From NCBI GenBank assembly GCA_027924585.1, contig BSBM01000825.1, forward strand, positions 3,514,001 through 3,578,000: DNA of 64,000 nt, in the 5' to 3' direction. The stretch's first letter is position 1, and each line of letters opens with the position of its first letter. This document shows positions 1-9,797 of the stretch, one piece after another. The notes below the pieces were generated by a model. It had not been told where the DNA came from, made no database searches, and was given only the letters and a program-made list of their open reading frames with translations. A program made the position numbers and the translations under genes. This DNA is from Larix kaempferi. Lineage: Eukaryota > Streptophyta > Pinopsida > Pinales > Pinaceae.

Positions 1-590
1 AGAATTTACTTCACTCTGATCTAGGATCTTAACTGAGAGAACAACATGTACAGCATATCTATAGCATATCAATCATGGACACAATAATGCAAGCACACAA
101 GAGACACAAAGTTTCATCGGGGAAAACCAAGAAGGTGAAAAACCCCGCAACTTCCTCAGAGATAGATAGAGCAATGATACAAAACCCAAGCATAATATAT
201 ATACTCCTAGCAGCAGCTTCTCCTCCTCCAATTGTGCGCCACTCTCCAATGAGTGTATGAGTGAGAAAGTGAATGATCAAATAGAGTGCCTCCCACACTC
301 TATTTATACTTGACTTGACTTGCCTAATAACCTTTACTAGGTCAGCCTCAACTTAACCACTTAACATAATGCTAACAGGGTCGACCCCTAATAGGGTGGT
401 CTAGTAACCCTTTGACCCACATGACTTATACAGGGCCGACCCCATCAAGGTGGTCTAATAACCCATCAAGTATAAGTTACGACACTTACAATATAAATGA
501 TGACACTTTCATATAGAGGAATAATAACATATCTATAGGATTACAATATACATATGTGAAATACATTCTAAAGTTACAATTACATCAATA
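1..590 (-). repeat. copia-1 3' LTR (left end cut by the window)
   Basis: Matches 21640-22240 along its whole length, starting about 11 bases inside that copy, so the LTR tip lies outside the window. It ends at 590 in tacatcaata, where the other copy has tacatcaaca; the terminal CA (minus TG) is mutated. A purine-rich tract on the minus strand (591-600) follows immediately, which fixes this copy as the 3' LTR of a minus-strand element. It contains the ggccgaccc...ggtggtctaataaccc block shared with the other copia LTRs here. By eye the two copies differ at about 7 percent of sites, so this is an old insertion. Confidence 0.9.
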
Positions 591-600
591 CTCCCTCTTA
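591..600 (-). other. copia-1 polypurine tract
   Basis: The plus strand reads ctccctctta, i.e. a purine run taagagggag on the minus strand directly before the 3' LTR. The same tract stands at 26747 in copia-2 and, as ctccccctt, at 43022 in copia-3. This position is expected for priming of second-strand synthesis. Confidence 0.8.
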
Positions 601-734
601 ACTAAGAAGGTATTTATCAACATAGATCTGCTAGCACAAGTCTTCTTCTCTGGATCATCGTCACTGGATCATCATCATCGAATCATCGCCATTGTCACTG
701 TTGTTGCTATCTCAATCAATCTCCAATCTACTCG

Positions 735-1515
735 TCATAGGAATTTCTACAGAGCCATCCCTTGTTCATGTTGGATGTAGGCCCGCCACCTATAGGTCTT
801 CATCATCTATAGAGCCAGCCCTTTTTCATGCTGGATGTATCACATATACAAAGCCAGCCCTTTTTCATGCTGGATGTGACCTAGAACAAATCTAGGATTT
901 TCCACCACAGAGCCAGTCCCTTTTCATACTGAATGTGACCTAGAACAAATCTAGGATTTACCACCACAGATCTAGTCCTTTTTCATATTGGATGTGACCT
1001 AGAACAAATCTAGGATTTACCACCACATAGCCAGTCATTTTTCATACTGGATGTGACCTAGAAGAAATCTAGGATTTACCACTATAGAACCAGTCCTTTT
1101 TCATACTGGATGTGACCTAGAACAAATCTAGGATTTACCACCACAGAGCCAGTCCTTTTTCATACTAGATATGACCTAGAACAAATCTAGGATTTACCAC
1201 CACAGAGCCAATCCTTTTTCATACTGGATGTGACCTAGAACAAATCTAGGATTTTCCACCACACAACCTTGAAAGAGCATCCTGAGACTTATTACGGGCA
1301 CACAGCCAAACCTATCGGATCTCCCAGGTCTAAATTACATGTGGTCATGGAAAAACCTTGAAAGAGAATCCCAGGACTTATTACGGGCACACAACCCAAC
1401 CTATCGGATCTCCCAGGCCTACATTACATGCCATAGGACAAAACCTCGAAAGAACATCCCAGACTTATTACGGGCACACAACCCAACCTATAGGATATCC
1501 CAGGTCAACTTACAT
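735..1515. repeat. tandem arrays in the copia-1 3' untranslated region
   Basis: Two different arrays stand between pol and the 3' LTR. The first (about 740-1260) has a 59-bp unit containing agccagtcctttttcatact and gacctagaacaaatctagg; units start near 902, 961, 1020, 1079, 1138 and 1197 with point differences. The second (about 1264-1510) has a 70-90 bp unit with cttattacgggcacaca and cctatcggatctcccagg, and is the same family as the array at 27040-27660 in copia-2. Short ORFs across them are by-products of repetition. Confidence 0.85.
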
Positions 1516-1824
1516 GTTGATCTGCACAACTTGTCCATAGCCACAGAGCATCAACTTGATATTCATCATACATCATCCTGATGTACATCATCACATGATC
1601 ATCCTGATCATCATCATAGCATCATCCTGATACATATCATCTGGAGCAACATCATGAAGCTCGTCATCCATGATCATCCTGATCATACAGTGTATCCACC
1701 TGATACATATCTAGAGCAGTAACTGAAGCATCGTCCTGATGCTCATCACACAGTGCTTACATCCACAGCCATGGGAAGGATCCTCCTCTCACCATGCCTA
1801 GAATGGCTCCTGCAAATGTGTCAA

Positions 1825-3389
1825 TCACTTATTTCTTGAAGTGCCATCAATCTGAAGAACACCAAGCCTCTCTCTGAAGTAATCAAACTTCACTCTGGCT
1901 AGTGGTTTCGTCAACACATCTGCAACCTGCTCATCCATCGCAACATACAGGAGCTTCACTGCTCCTCTTTGCACCATATCCCTGATATAGTGATATTTGA
2001 TCTCAATGTGCTTCGACCTGTCATAGAACACTAGGTTCTCAGTTAGCTTCACACAACTCTGGTTGTCACAAAAGATACTAGTACCATCCAATGGGAGATC
2101 AAATAACTCAAACAGTAGCTTCCTCAGCCATACTGCCTCACAACTAGCCGAACAAGCTACAACATACTCTGCTTTGGTTGTACTCAGTGCTACGTAGGAC
2201 TGCTTCTTGCTAAACCAAGAGACCACACCTGATCCCATACTGAAGCAGCACCCCGAAGTGCTCTTCATATCTAAAGCACTGCCTGCACAGTCTGAATCAA
2301 CATCACCCTGCAGGTTAAACTTTTGATTCGCATCATACTTGAGCCCATAATCAATTGTAACCTTTAGGTACCTCAGAATATGCTTTACAACAACGAGGTG
2401 AAAACCTATGGGATCTGTCAGGAACTGGCTCAATGTGTTCACCGCAAAGCAAATATCTGGTCTCGTGTTCGTCAGGTACATCAAGGACCCAATTATCTGA
2501 CGATACATCATGACATCAACTGGCTCAGATGAAGCATCACACACAAGATTCAGATTCGATTCCATAGGTGTGGTGATGGCCCTGTAGTCCATTATCCCAA
2601 ACCTCTTCAGGATCTCTACTGCATACTTCCCTTGTCCAAGGAAGATTCCATCTGCACTCTACCACACCTTCATGCCTAGAAAAAAAATGCATCATCCCCA
2701 AGTCCTTCATCTCGAACTCGGTAGCAAGCTTCCTCTTCATGTCGGAAATCAATCTATCCTCACCTGTAACAAACAGGTCATCCACATACAAAGTACTATC
2801 ACTAGATTTCCTTCTTCAACCTTGTAGTAAAGGTTGGAATCCACTTTACTCTTGGTAAATCCCAAACTAGATAGAAAGTTTTCTATCCTACCATACCAAG
2901 TCCTAGGAGCTTCCTTCAAGTCATACAAGACTTTCACATATGACTCCCTATCATGTGTCTTAAAAACAAGTGGTTTCTCCACATACACTTCCTCCTCGAC
3001 TACACCATCCATCTGGTGTATCTTTCATTTCATCATTGCAACTAGAGCAAGTACTAACCTGATGAAAGTGTATCTAGATATAGATGCAAAAAGTCTCTTC
3101 ATAATCAGCCACAAGCTACAAACCTCGCTTTGTATTTTTCTATGCTGCCATCTGCAGCATGCTTGATCTTATAGATACACTTGGAAGTCACAATAGACTT
3201 CCCATCCGGTCTTGGGACTACATCCCAAACATAATTATTCATGATCAACGGATCATGGCATTCTTCCATTACTTCATTCCGAATCCTGGGAACTTCAGAT
3301 TCTTCAATATCTTTAATAGGTAGCTTTATTGTTGGAACAAATGTTGTAGTCCTTCTTTTGTAGGTGATGGTATACAATCTTTCATACAA
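1825..3389 (-). pseudogene. copia-1 pol remnant: reverse transcriptase and RNase H
   Basis: C-terminal part of a Ty1/copia polyprotein, split over at least four overlapping reading frames (1825-2592, 2537-2791, 2749-3012, 3105-3389). Visible landmarks are the RT stretch KHAADGSIEKYKARFVA at the 5' end, the catalytic YVDD motif (near 2785), the DICFAVNTLSQFL connection, and RNase H pieces with VDSD, TKAEYV, DNQSCVKLTEN and the end VADVLTKPLARVKF. Frameshifts after MMHFF and near position 3050 disable it. Integrase, protease and most of gag are missing to the right, replaced by unrelated sequence and the nested gypsy element. Closest relative in the window is the better preserved copy at 28217-29710. 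Confidence 0.93.
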
Positions 3390-4338
3390 AACAATTTAAA
3401 TTGCATGATTAGAAACATCTCATAGTTTTCAGAACAAATTCTTACACATAAAGAAATATGTCATACAGTCATGCAATTCTCTTAGCCAATGCTTCAATAC
3501 AACATTTATCCATATCCCGTAACTTTCTAGATGCCTTCCAATCTCTACCAAAACATTGTTATGAGTGCACAACTCCCAACATGTCAACAAAGAGGTTTCA
3601 TTCTAGATAAGTAGCAATGGAATGTTGTACAATGCCATAGGCCACTTACCCATCACATGCATATTAGTAGTATACTGTTCATTAATGCAATTATTCTAAT
3701 ATGCATGCATAATACACAACCTAAGTCTAGGAACATAAGTGTATACATCATTGAACAATATTGTTTAAACAATCAAATATACAAGAAATGAGAATTTAAA
3801 TACTTATATTTGTTTTTTGTTGTTGGGTGGACTCCCTCTCAATCTTTGCTTCCTTGCAGGAACTACTGGAGTGTGCTCCCTCTTGATCTTTGCTTCCTAG
3901 ATTACATGTCCTTTGAACTTATATCCATCCTTGATCACTATGCATGCTTACTAATATCATTATTATGTTATCCTCGAGATCTCATACATAATCATACATT
4001 CATTAGTATAATCTCAATACTATCAAAACATAATAATCTTAAACATGTATAGTCATGATCATTTCAAACACATATAATAAACATTAGTATTCAAGGTTTC
4101 AAGGAATACTTCTTTTACTCATGCATATTCTTATTTGACCATAGGACTCTTCTAGTTAGTCATATCATCAATCAAGGTAAGAGACAAAATATACATAAAC
4201 CCTTGATTACTTACATTTCTAACTCATGAATAATCATTATCAACCATACAACAATATAAGATCCTAACACAAGGTAGGATTCTAACTTGATATTGGAAAA
4301 ACATACCTGGTTATTATATTTGCTAGTTATGTCTAGCA
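3390..4338. other. copia-1 interior without recognisable pol
   Basis: AT-rich sequence with no convincing reading frame. At 3815-3900 it has an internal duplication (ctccctctcaatctttgctt, then ctccctcttgatctttgctt) that recurs almost unchanged at 40520-40580 in copia-4, so the segment is shared between family members. The right end may belong to an open frame that continues at 19977, across the gypsy insertion. Confidence 0.5.
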
Positions 4339-4343
4339 ATGTC
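4339..4343. other. target site duplication of the Tat element, left copy
   Basis: The five bases atgtc directly precede the LTR at 4344 and recur directly after the other LTR at 19972-19976. An exact 5-bp duplication is normal for LTR retrotransposon integration and proves the element went in as one unit. Confidence 0.92.
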
Positions 4344-5318
4344 TGTTGGTAGAATTTTTCACTACGGATAAGTCAAAATTCTCTTAACTTAAAGCAGATT
4401 CCTAACTGACTCTAAGGTAAGAACAAAACAAAACAAATGCTACCTTGAAATTCCTGAACTAACTTTCACAACAAGATCATATGCATTCAGAAACAATGAA
4501 AGATATGACTCACCTTTCGATCTAACATTTGTCCCACTTCTAGCTCTTGATCCAAAACTCCAATGAAGAACCTGTTAAGATCAAACAAAGAACAAGCATA
4601 CAAGCTTCCAAATACCTTGAAGTAAAGATTAGATTCAAATCTAGATTAGATACATTCCATGCTAAGAACTTATGCTATATACATGAAATGGGAAAAACAA
4701 GACAAGTTATCTTATTACAAACTTGAAGAATGCTTACAAAGGTTGCTTGATGTCCAAGCCAATCCTCCAACTCCAAGTGCTTCCTTCTCTAGCTATCTCC
4801 ACAATGTTGCAAGATCATAAGTTTGGTACTTCTAAGAGTCCTCCCCATTTCCCATGGAATGCCTCTCTTTTATAGTGTATGGTAGGGTTAACCAACAAGA
4901 GAGATGGGTGGATCTAGGGAGAGGTAAGTGGATCAGGGTTTCTAATCACAGAAAATGAGTTGAGATCGAATCAGGGACCCCAATCTTCCAATATCTTCGA
5001 AAATCCAAAATCCCACAAGTCATGGAAAAAAGGCTATAAAAAGAGTACCGCGCCCTGAAATCTGAGCATAACGTGGTAGTACCGCATGTCAGGGACAAAG
5101 CATAGCACGGTAGTGTGGACTACCGCGCACCTATAACTGAGCAAGGCGCGATAGTTAGGGTAAATAAAGTCTCAGCTGGGTGAAAACCTGTCAGGGTAAG
5201 TTTACTTTCAAGGTTCACTCATCATTTTTCTCTTCTGAGTGGTTTAAAGCAGTAGGGGAAGTGTCGTCAACTCTTTTTGTGGTGGAGATGCAACACTGTG
5301 TAATATAGAGGTATAACA
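4344..5318 (-). repeat. Tat element 3' LTR
   Basis: The 975 bp match 18997-19971. The left edge is tgttggtagaatttttc and the right edge gaggtataaca. A minus-strand purine tract (tgccccctaa on plus, 5321-5330) borders it on the internal side, marking it as the 3' LTR. Near 5040-5150 it holds a cluster of gtaccgcg/actaccgcgc motifs that also occur in the leader and in the antisense gene's intron. Confidence 0.93.
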
Positions 5319-6596
5319 GATGCCCCCTAAAGTGTGAGGTCAGAAGGGACCGATGGCCGAAAGACTTTACAAATATAATGTGCAGAGATAGCATCGAGGA
5401 GAGCGACAAGGAGCTGAAACAGAAACAAAGTGTTAGATATACCACCGAGGCGGGCATCCCCATGCTCGGAAACAAATGACTCAAAGCATGGCTGCCGACC
5501 AATACATTGCAAATCCATGAGTACTGAGATGATATAGACTGTGGAAAGATCATGGCTACTATGAACAAGCGTAGATCCATGAGACAATAATGACACAGCC
5601 ACGACCAATACAATAAGTGGATCTATGTGACAATACAAAGGACATCTCCATCGCAACTTGGACGCAATCAAGATACAAAGGTGCGCCCAGGGTCTTCTAC
5701 CCGATCGCAAATGATACGAATCTAGCCATGTGATTACAAAGTGTTGAATTCGAACATGGTAGAAACCATTTGATTACCGGTCAATGATGTGAACCGTTAA
5801 CAAATGCGAGGGAAATCACCAATGATGACGATGATCCCCAAGGTATCTGAAGTACATCTCAATGAAATGTGAATATATGAGTTGATGTCGAGCATTCGAT
5901 AGATTTTTCGATCAGAGGTCAGTGATGTGAACTTACTGTCGAACACGAGGAAACCTGCCATTGAGGCATGCAGGTACCAACGTACTAATGGTTGATCTCT
6001 AAGTCCAATTCCCGGATAGTGATTTGGTGTCGACGGGAATAGACTTGTCGAAGGTGGGCCATAATGATTCCCACATCATCGACACGAAATCGGAACGAAC
6101 GATAAGATGATGAAACAATGGAGTATGTACTGACACAGCGGAGGCTTGACACAATGAACGACTCTTGAACAATGCAACCCTTTGAACATATAACGGCATG
6201 TAACAGGACTTGGAAGGAGGGATTATGTGAAGCAGAGGATAGAAACCAAATGAGTAGGCTCGTGGCCAGGGAGACGACTCAAGATGATGACTATAACTCA
6301 GTAAAAAATAGATACCCAGTATAGATAAGGAATAGACACATGCCGTGTTCAAAGGTAACGACTGACAAGCTACCAAAACTAAATTTGACTTGTTCCCCCA
6401 TATTCCTTCGACATGATGGACGAGTACCTCTTTGTTGTTTTTCGAGCTTGAAGATGATAACAAATGCTCGGTGTAGCTCATCTCATAGATGAGTCCAATC
6501 TCACATGTTTTACGAACCTGAGAAAGGAGGGGTTCGTCCCAAAGTGGGTCCTTCGATGTTAAAATTTTAACGAGTCCAAGGAAGGAAAACTCGGTA
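5319..6596. other. Tat 3' internal region, no gene seen
   Basis: Unique-looking sequence between the 3' LTR and the repeat block at 6597. Open frames here (for example minus 5215-5710 and 5999-6481) lack family motifs, overlap the LTR or have low-complexity composition, so I do not call them genes. It may hold 3' untranslated sequence for gag-pol and distal regulatory sequence for the divergent plus-strand gene. Confidence 0.5.
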
Positions 6597-7095
6597 GTTT
6601 TTCATATTTAGAGAGCCTGAAAAACTTAAAGGAAGCTCCGCAATGTACTTTTTCGTAAATTTAGTCCCTCGATCCCAAAAAGGTGTAAAACAATTCCCGA
6701 GAGAACTCTCCCAGCCAGAATTGACTGAGGTATACCTTTCTCGTAAATATTCTAGACGGGCCGAAAAAGGGGTAACCTATCACCGAATAGACGACCTTTC
6801 AAATACTTTTACAAGTGTGAAAGAGTCAAGATCACTTGGCAATCTTTTCAATTTTAGGGAGTCTGAAAAGAGCTTAACTATGGACTCCAATGGTCTTTTT
6901 CGTAATTTTTAATTATTCTGGCCCGAAAAGAGAATAAAATACAACCAGGATAATACTTTCCTCATTGTTTAACGAGTATGAGTAAAGCTGACCGTACTCG
7001 ACACCATTTACTTGAGTTTGACAAGAACGACCCGGGTGTAAAAGCGCTTGGAATCTTTTTCAAGTTTTAATCCAGAGCACGAAAAAGATAAAGTG
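6597..7095. repeat. degenerate ~50-bp periodic repeat with short inverted arms
   Basis: Roughly eight diverged units begin near 6597, 6648, 6736, 6794, 6843, 6894, 6956 and 7055. Most have a left arm like ctttttcgtaaattt, then 10-15 bases, then a right arm like ccgaaaaag, so each could fold back. Spacing is about 50 bp or its double. The block lies just upstream of the TATA box of the antisense gene. Confidence 0.6.
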
Positions 7096-7259
7096 GGATC
7101 GAAATGAAGGTCAAACGATGGATAAACACCAGTGTGAATATATCGCTTTTTTAAAGGAGATCCTGTCAACAAGTGCTCATAAAACCGGATATTATCAATG
7201 TGAAATGGGTTTTTTATTTTAACCATATAAAATAATAATTAACAAATAGGTGAAAAACC

Positions 7260-7268
7260 TATAAAAGG
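7260..7268 (+). promoter_or_regulatory. candidate TATA box of the antisense gene
   Basis: TATAAAAGG stands about 140 bases upstream of a strong splice donor (CAG|GTAAGA at 7401-7409) and in the same orientation as the spliced plus-strand gene. A transcript would start near 7290-7300. Supported by position and match to consensus only. Confidence 0.5.
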
Positions 7269-7403
7269 ATGGTTAAAAATAGAAATTTACCATTTCATTT
7301 GTGTTTTTACCCAAAGAGGAGATTTTACCCATTTGAGGAGCAAAAACTTCAAGGATCCATATCGAGAGTTTCAGGACACCGTTTCAACAACTGTCTGCGC
7401 CAG

Positions 7404-7727
7404 GTAAGAGCCCTCAAACTTCTCTTTCATTTGATGTATGAATAATTTGCTTTTAGTAAGAAAAATTGATTTTTTGGGCGATCCCTACTGGGCAAAAATT
7501 GCCCTTCACAGTACCGCGTGGGGCCCATATCAGGAAATGTGGTACTGTTCGACAGTACCGTGCTGTGTATTTAAGCCGAAACACAGTACTGTGCAGTACC
7601 GCGTGGCAAGATGTGCCCCAGGCACGATGAAGATGATTTTTAAGATGACAAAATCATTTTTTCTCAAAATTTTTGCTGAAACCAAGTTATTAAATAGTTA
7701 CTAAATGTTTCCCCTAACCTTTTGCAG
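7404..7727 (+). other. candidate 5' UTR intron of the antisense gene (324 bp)
   Basis: Donor CAG|GTAAGA at 7403/7404 and acceptor ccttttgcag|GAG at 7727/7728. The stretch before the acceptor is pyrimidine-rich and the intron is T-rich, as in plants. The intron holds several copies of a cagtaccgcg/gtactgt motif (7510-7610) that also occurs in the LTR and the 5' leader. Removing it puts a short untranslated exon directly in front of the ATG at 7753. Confidence 0.55.
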
Positions 7728-7752
7728 GAGTTTGCAATTTGTTTGGGTCAAA

Positions 7753-9023
7753 ATGGTCAGTTGGAAAGAAAGAGAGCACGAAGTAGATGATTTGGCGGCC
7801 GAAAATGACCTTCCTACCGTGACTGCATTACGGGAGTGCGGTTTGTTGAAATTATTTAAGACCAAAGGCATTCGTCAGCAAGCCAAACTTCTTACCCATC
7901 TTATCCAATTGTGGGACTCTGACATTCAAGCTTTCCGAGTGGGAGAGCATGTTCTCGAAATTCAACTTGAGGATATTTAATTCCTCACGGGCCTCTCGAA
8001 AAGAGGGGCCTGAGTGAACTTTACTGGATACACAGTTTCAGAGACGAGCACAGATGCTCTGATTTCTCGGTACTGCCATCATGGTTCGAGTAAGAAAAGT
8101 GGCAAAGTGGTCACAAAAGATGTTACAGAACTTCCTTTAAAAACTGTTTTGTTCACCATCACACGTGCAGCAGGGAGTGTGGGTCCACATCAGGCGTCCC
8201 ATGCACAGATGAACCTAGCAGTGGATTGTATGGCTGGAACAGTATTTAACTGGTGTGAGGCGGTGTTGACCAATCTTAAAGAACAAGTGCACAAGTGTAG
8301 AGTTGGAGAGAACTCCCAATTTGGTTATGAGAGTATCCTAGTCACCTTCTTTTTGGCGAGGGTGCCATTGCTGCATCCACGGATATCTATGCCCCGTCGT
8401 CCACCTACCGATCCATGGATGGCTCGATGGAGTGATTATGCAGGGCGTCTTGGGGGACCTCAGCGCTTGGTGTTTGGTGAGGATTTCTTCTCCTGGCTCA
8501 AGGAGCAGATAGTTATGATCGATGACTACCCCTATGCAAGGGTGGAATTCCGCGAGGACATAGACTTGGCACTGCCAGAGGATGAAGATTGGGACAACTC
8601 AGGTATGACCTTCATGGATATATATTTTTTCCTTTTTGAATATATAATTTTTATTGCTTTTTTAGAATGTGTAAAAGATTTCTAATGTATGTTCGCATGC
8701 ATGTCGCAGATCGTGGACCACAGAGACCAGCTGGGTACTCGCCCTTACGTCGCAGTGGTGTTGATTTCCAAGTTGTTCCTGATGAGGAGGACAAAGATGA
8801 AGCAGGAGGTGTTTGGGACATAGAGAGGAACTTACAGGGGTTGACTCATGGTATCCCCGCTATGAGGATGGATGACGTCCCTTTACATCTCCAGCTGCAT
8901 ACTGTAGGTGTGCCTAGTAGTATTGGTCGACTTCTTCGTAGGGTGGCTCGAGCTGTAGTGTGTTATCACCAACAGCGTGAGGAATCTGACGAGGGACATG
9001 ATAGATCTCCCAGATCTCCATAG
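7753..9023 (+). pseudogene. antisense plant-mobile-domain-like gene, two exons, in the Tat element
   Basis: Spliced gene on the strand opposite to gag-pol. Exon 1 is 7753-8602 and exon 2 is 8710-9023; the 107-bp T-rich intron (GT at 8603, AG at 8709) joins them in frame (phase 1). The start is ATG in aaaATGG. The N-terminal part resembles the plant mobile domain: ALRECGLLKLF, then LIQLWDSDIQAF, then a GEHVLEIQLEDI segment and FLTGLSKRG, matching the PMD pattern W-x-F-x-GE-x-TL-x-D-x-GL. The middle part (NWCEAVL, QFGYESILVTFF) is unassigned. Full length would be about 387 residues. Two in-frame stops (TAA 7978, TGA 8011) break it. From what I know, extra antisense ORFs, some PMD-like, occur in Tat elements (e.g. 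Grande of maize); the assignment is by motif only. Confidence 0.68.
8603..8709 (+). other. coding intron of the antisense PMD-like gene
   Basis: Begins GTATGACC and ends TGTCGCAG, is 107 bp long and has the run tatattttttcctttttg. Both flanking exons are open in the phase the splice requires (one base left over before, two after). This exact agreement of frame supports real splicing. Confidence 0.65.
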
Positions 9024-9224
9024 ATGGTATTTTTTGTCTTTTGCGGCATGTATACGATATGTAGGCTTTAAGAGCCAACTTTTTGTATGGGATTTAGTCC
9101 CAAATTTTGTCTTTGACACAAACTCTATGTATTTGGAAAAACACTCTTATATACAGTGATATGGACCTATTTTCATGATCTATTTATTTACAATGACTTG
9201 TGCATTTTATCTTTTATGATGTGT

Positions 9225-9638
9225 TTATGTATGGGCAAGATGCCAATCCAAAATGTAATTAGCCAATGAATCAGCTATACAATTGAATTCTCTCGGTATG
9301 TGTTGATATGTAATGAAATTAAATGATCGTTCCAAGAGGCGTACTCTCCAAAATAAACGAAGTAGTATAGGATCGCGAACTGTGTAAACACATTTTAGAT
9401 GAGAAACCACGAGCTGGGAGTCTAAAAATACTGATAGGGAGTCAATTCCGAGTGAAGCAACCTCGGTCAAGAGACCTATAACTGGATGGTACTCCGCGAT
9501 ATTGTTGGTTGCAGGACCTAAACAATTGGCTCCTGAAGAAATCAACTCGCCAGTGGGAGAATAGATTACCCATGCTGCGGAAGCGAGATTCCGGGTATGT
9601 CGGCTTGCACCGTTGGAGAATCTGAAGTAGGCAGACAT
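9225..9638 (-). CDS. second RNase H (aRNH type) of the Tat element
   Basis: 137-residue frame with the RNase H fold signature: FSNGAS at the first strand, NNIAEYHPVIGLL with the helix glutamate, VFLDSQLVV with the second aspartate, and IPREFNCIADSLANY with the last aspartate. The first catalytic aspartate (usually FxDGAS) is asparagine here, so activity is doubtful. It lies downstream of the integrase, separated from it by stops, and is distinct from the usual gypsy RNase H fused to RT. Tat-lineage elements are known for such an added RNase H that resembles host/archaeal enzymes. It probably helped remove RNA from the hybrid during reverse transcription. Its end converges on the end of the antisense gene (9023). 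Confidence 0.82.
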   Translation of the reverse strand: MSAYFRFSNGASRHTRNLASAAWVIYSPTGELISSGANCLGPATNNIAEYHPVIGLLTEVASLGIDSLSVFLDSQLVVSHLKCVYTVRDPILLRLFWRVRLLERSFNFITYQHIPREFNCIADSLANYILDWHLAHT

Positions 9639-9797
9639 CTGCGCATGAAATCAGGAGTCAAAGTAAGAGTGGATACATGAGGTCCATGCGCACACCAAAA
9701 AATGAGTAAAAGAAAACTAAGTACATTATGTACAACAAGTAACCCGCGTAGGGTAACCTTACGCATAGAAGCGTTTGAGGTATAGCCCATTGTGGGT

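Noticed and set aside
5215-6481. Minus-strand ORFs of 127-160 residues in the Tat 3' region
   Set aside because: They overlap the LTR or each other, have no family motif and show Ser/His/Leu-rich composition typical of random frames.
7438-7704. 88-residue plus-strand ORF before the antisense gene
   Set aside because: Lies inside the candidate 5' UTR intron and is made largely of the gtaccgcg motif region.
8883-9159. Short ORFs on both strands between the antisense gene end and aRNH
   Set aside because: Too short, overlapping the supported exon 2, and without motifs.
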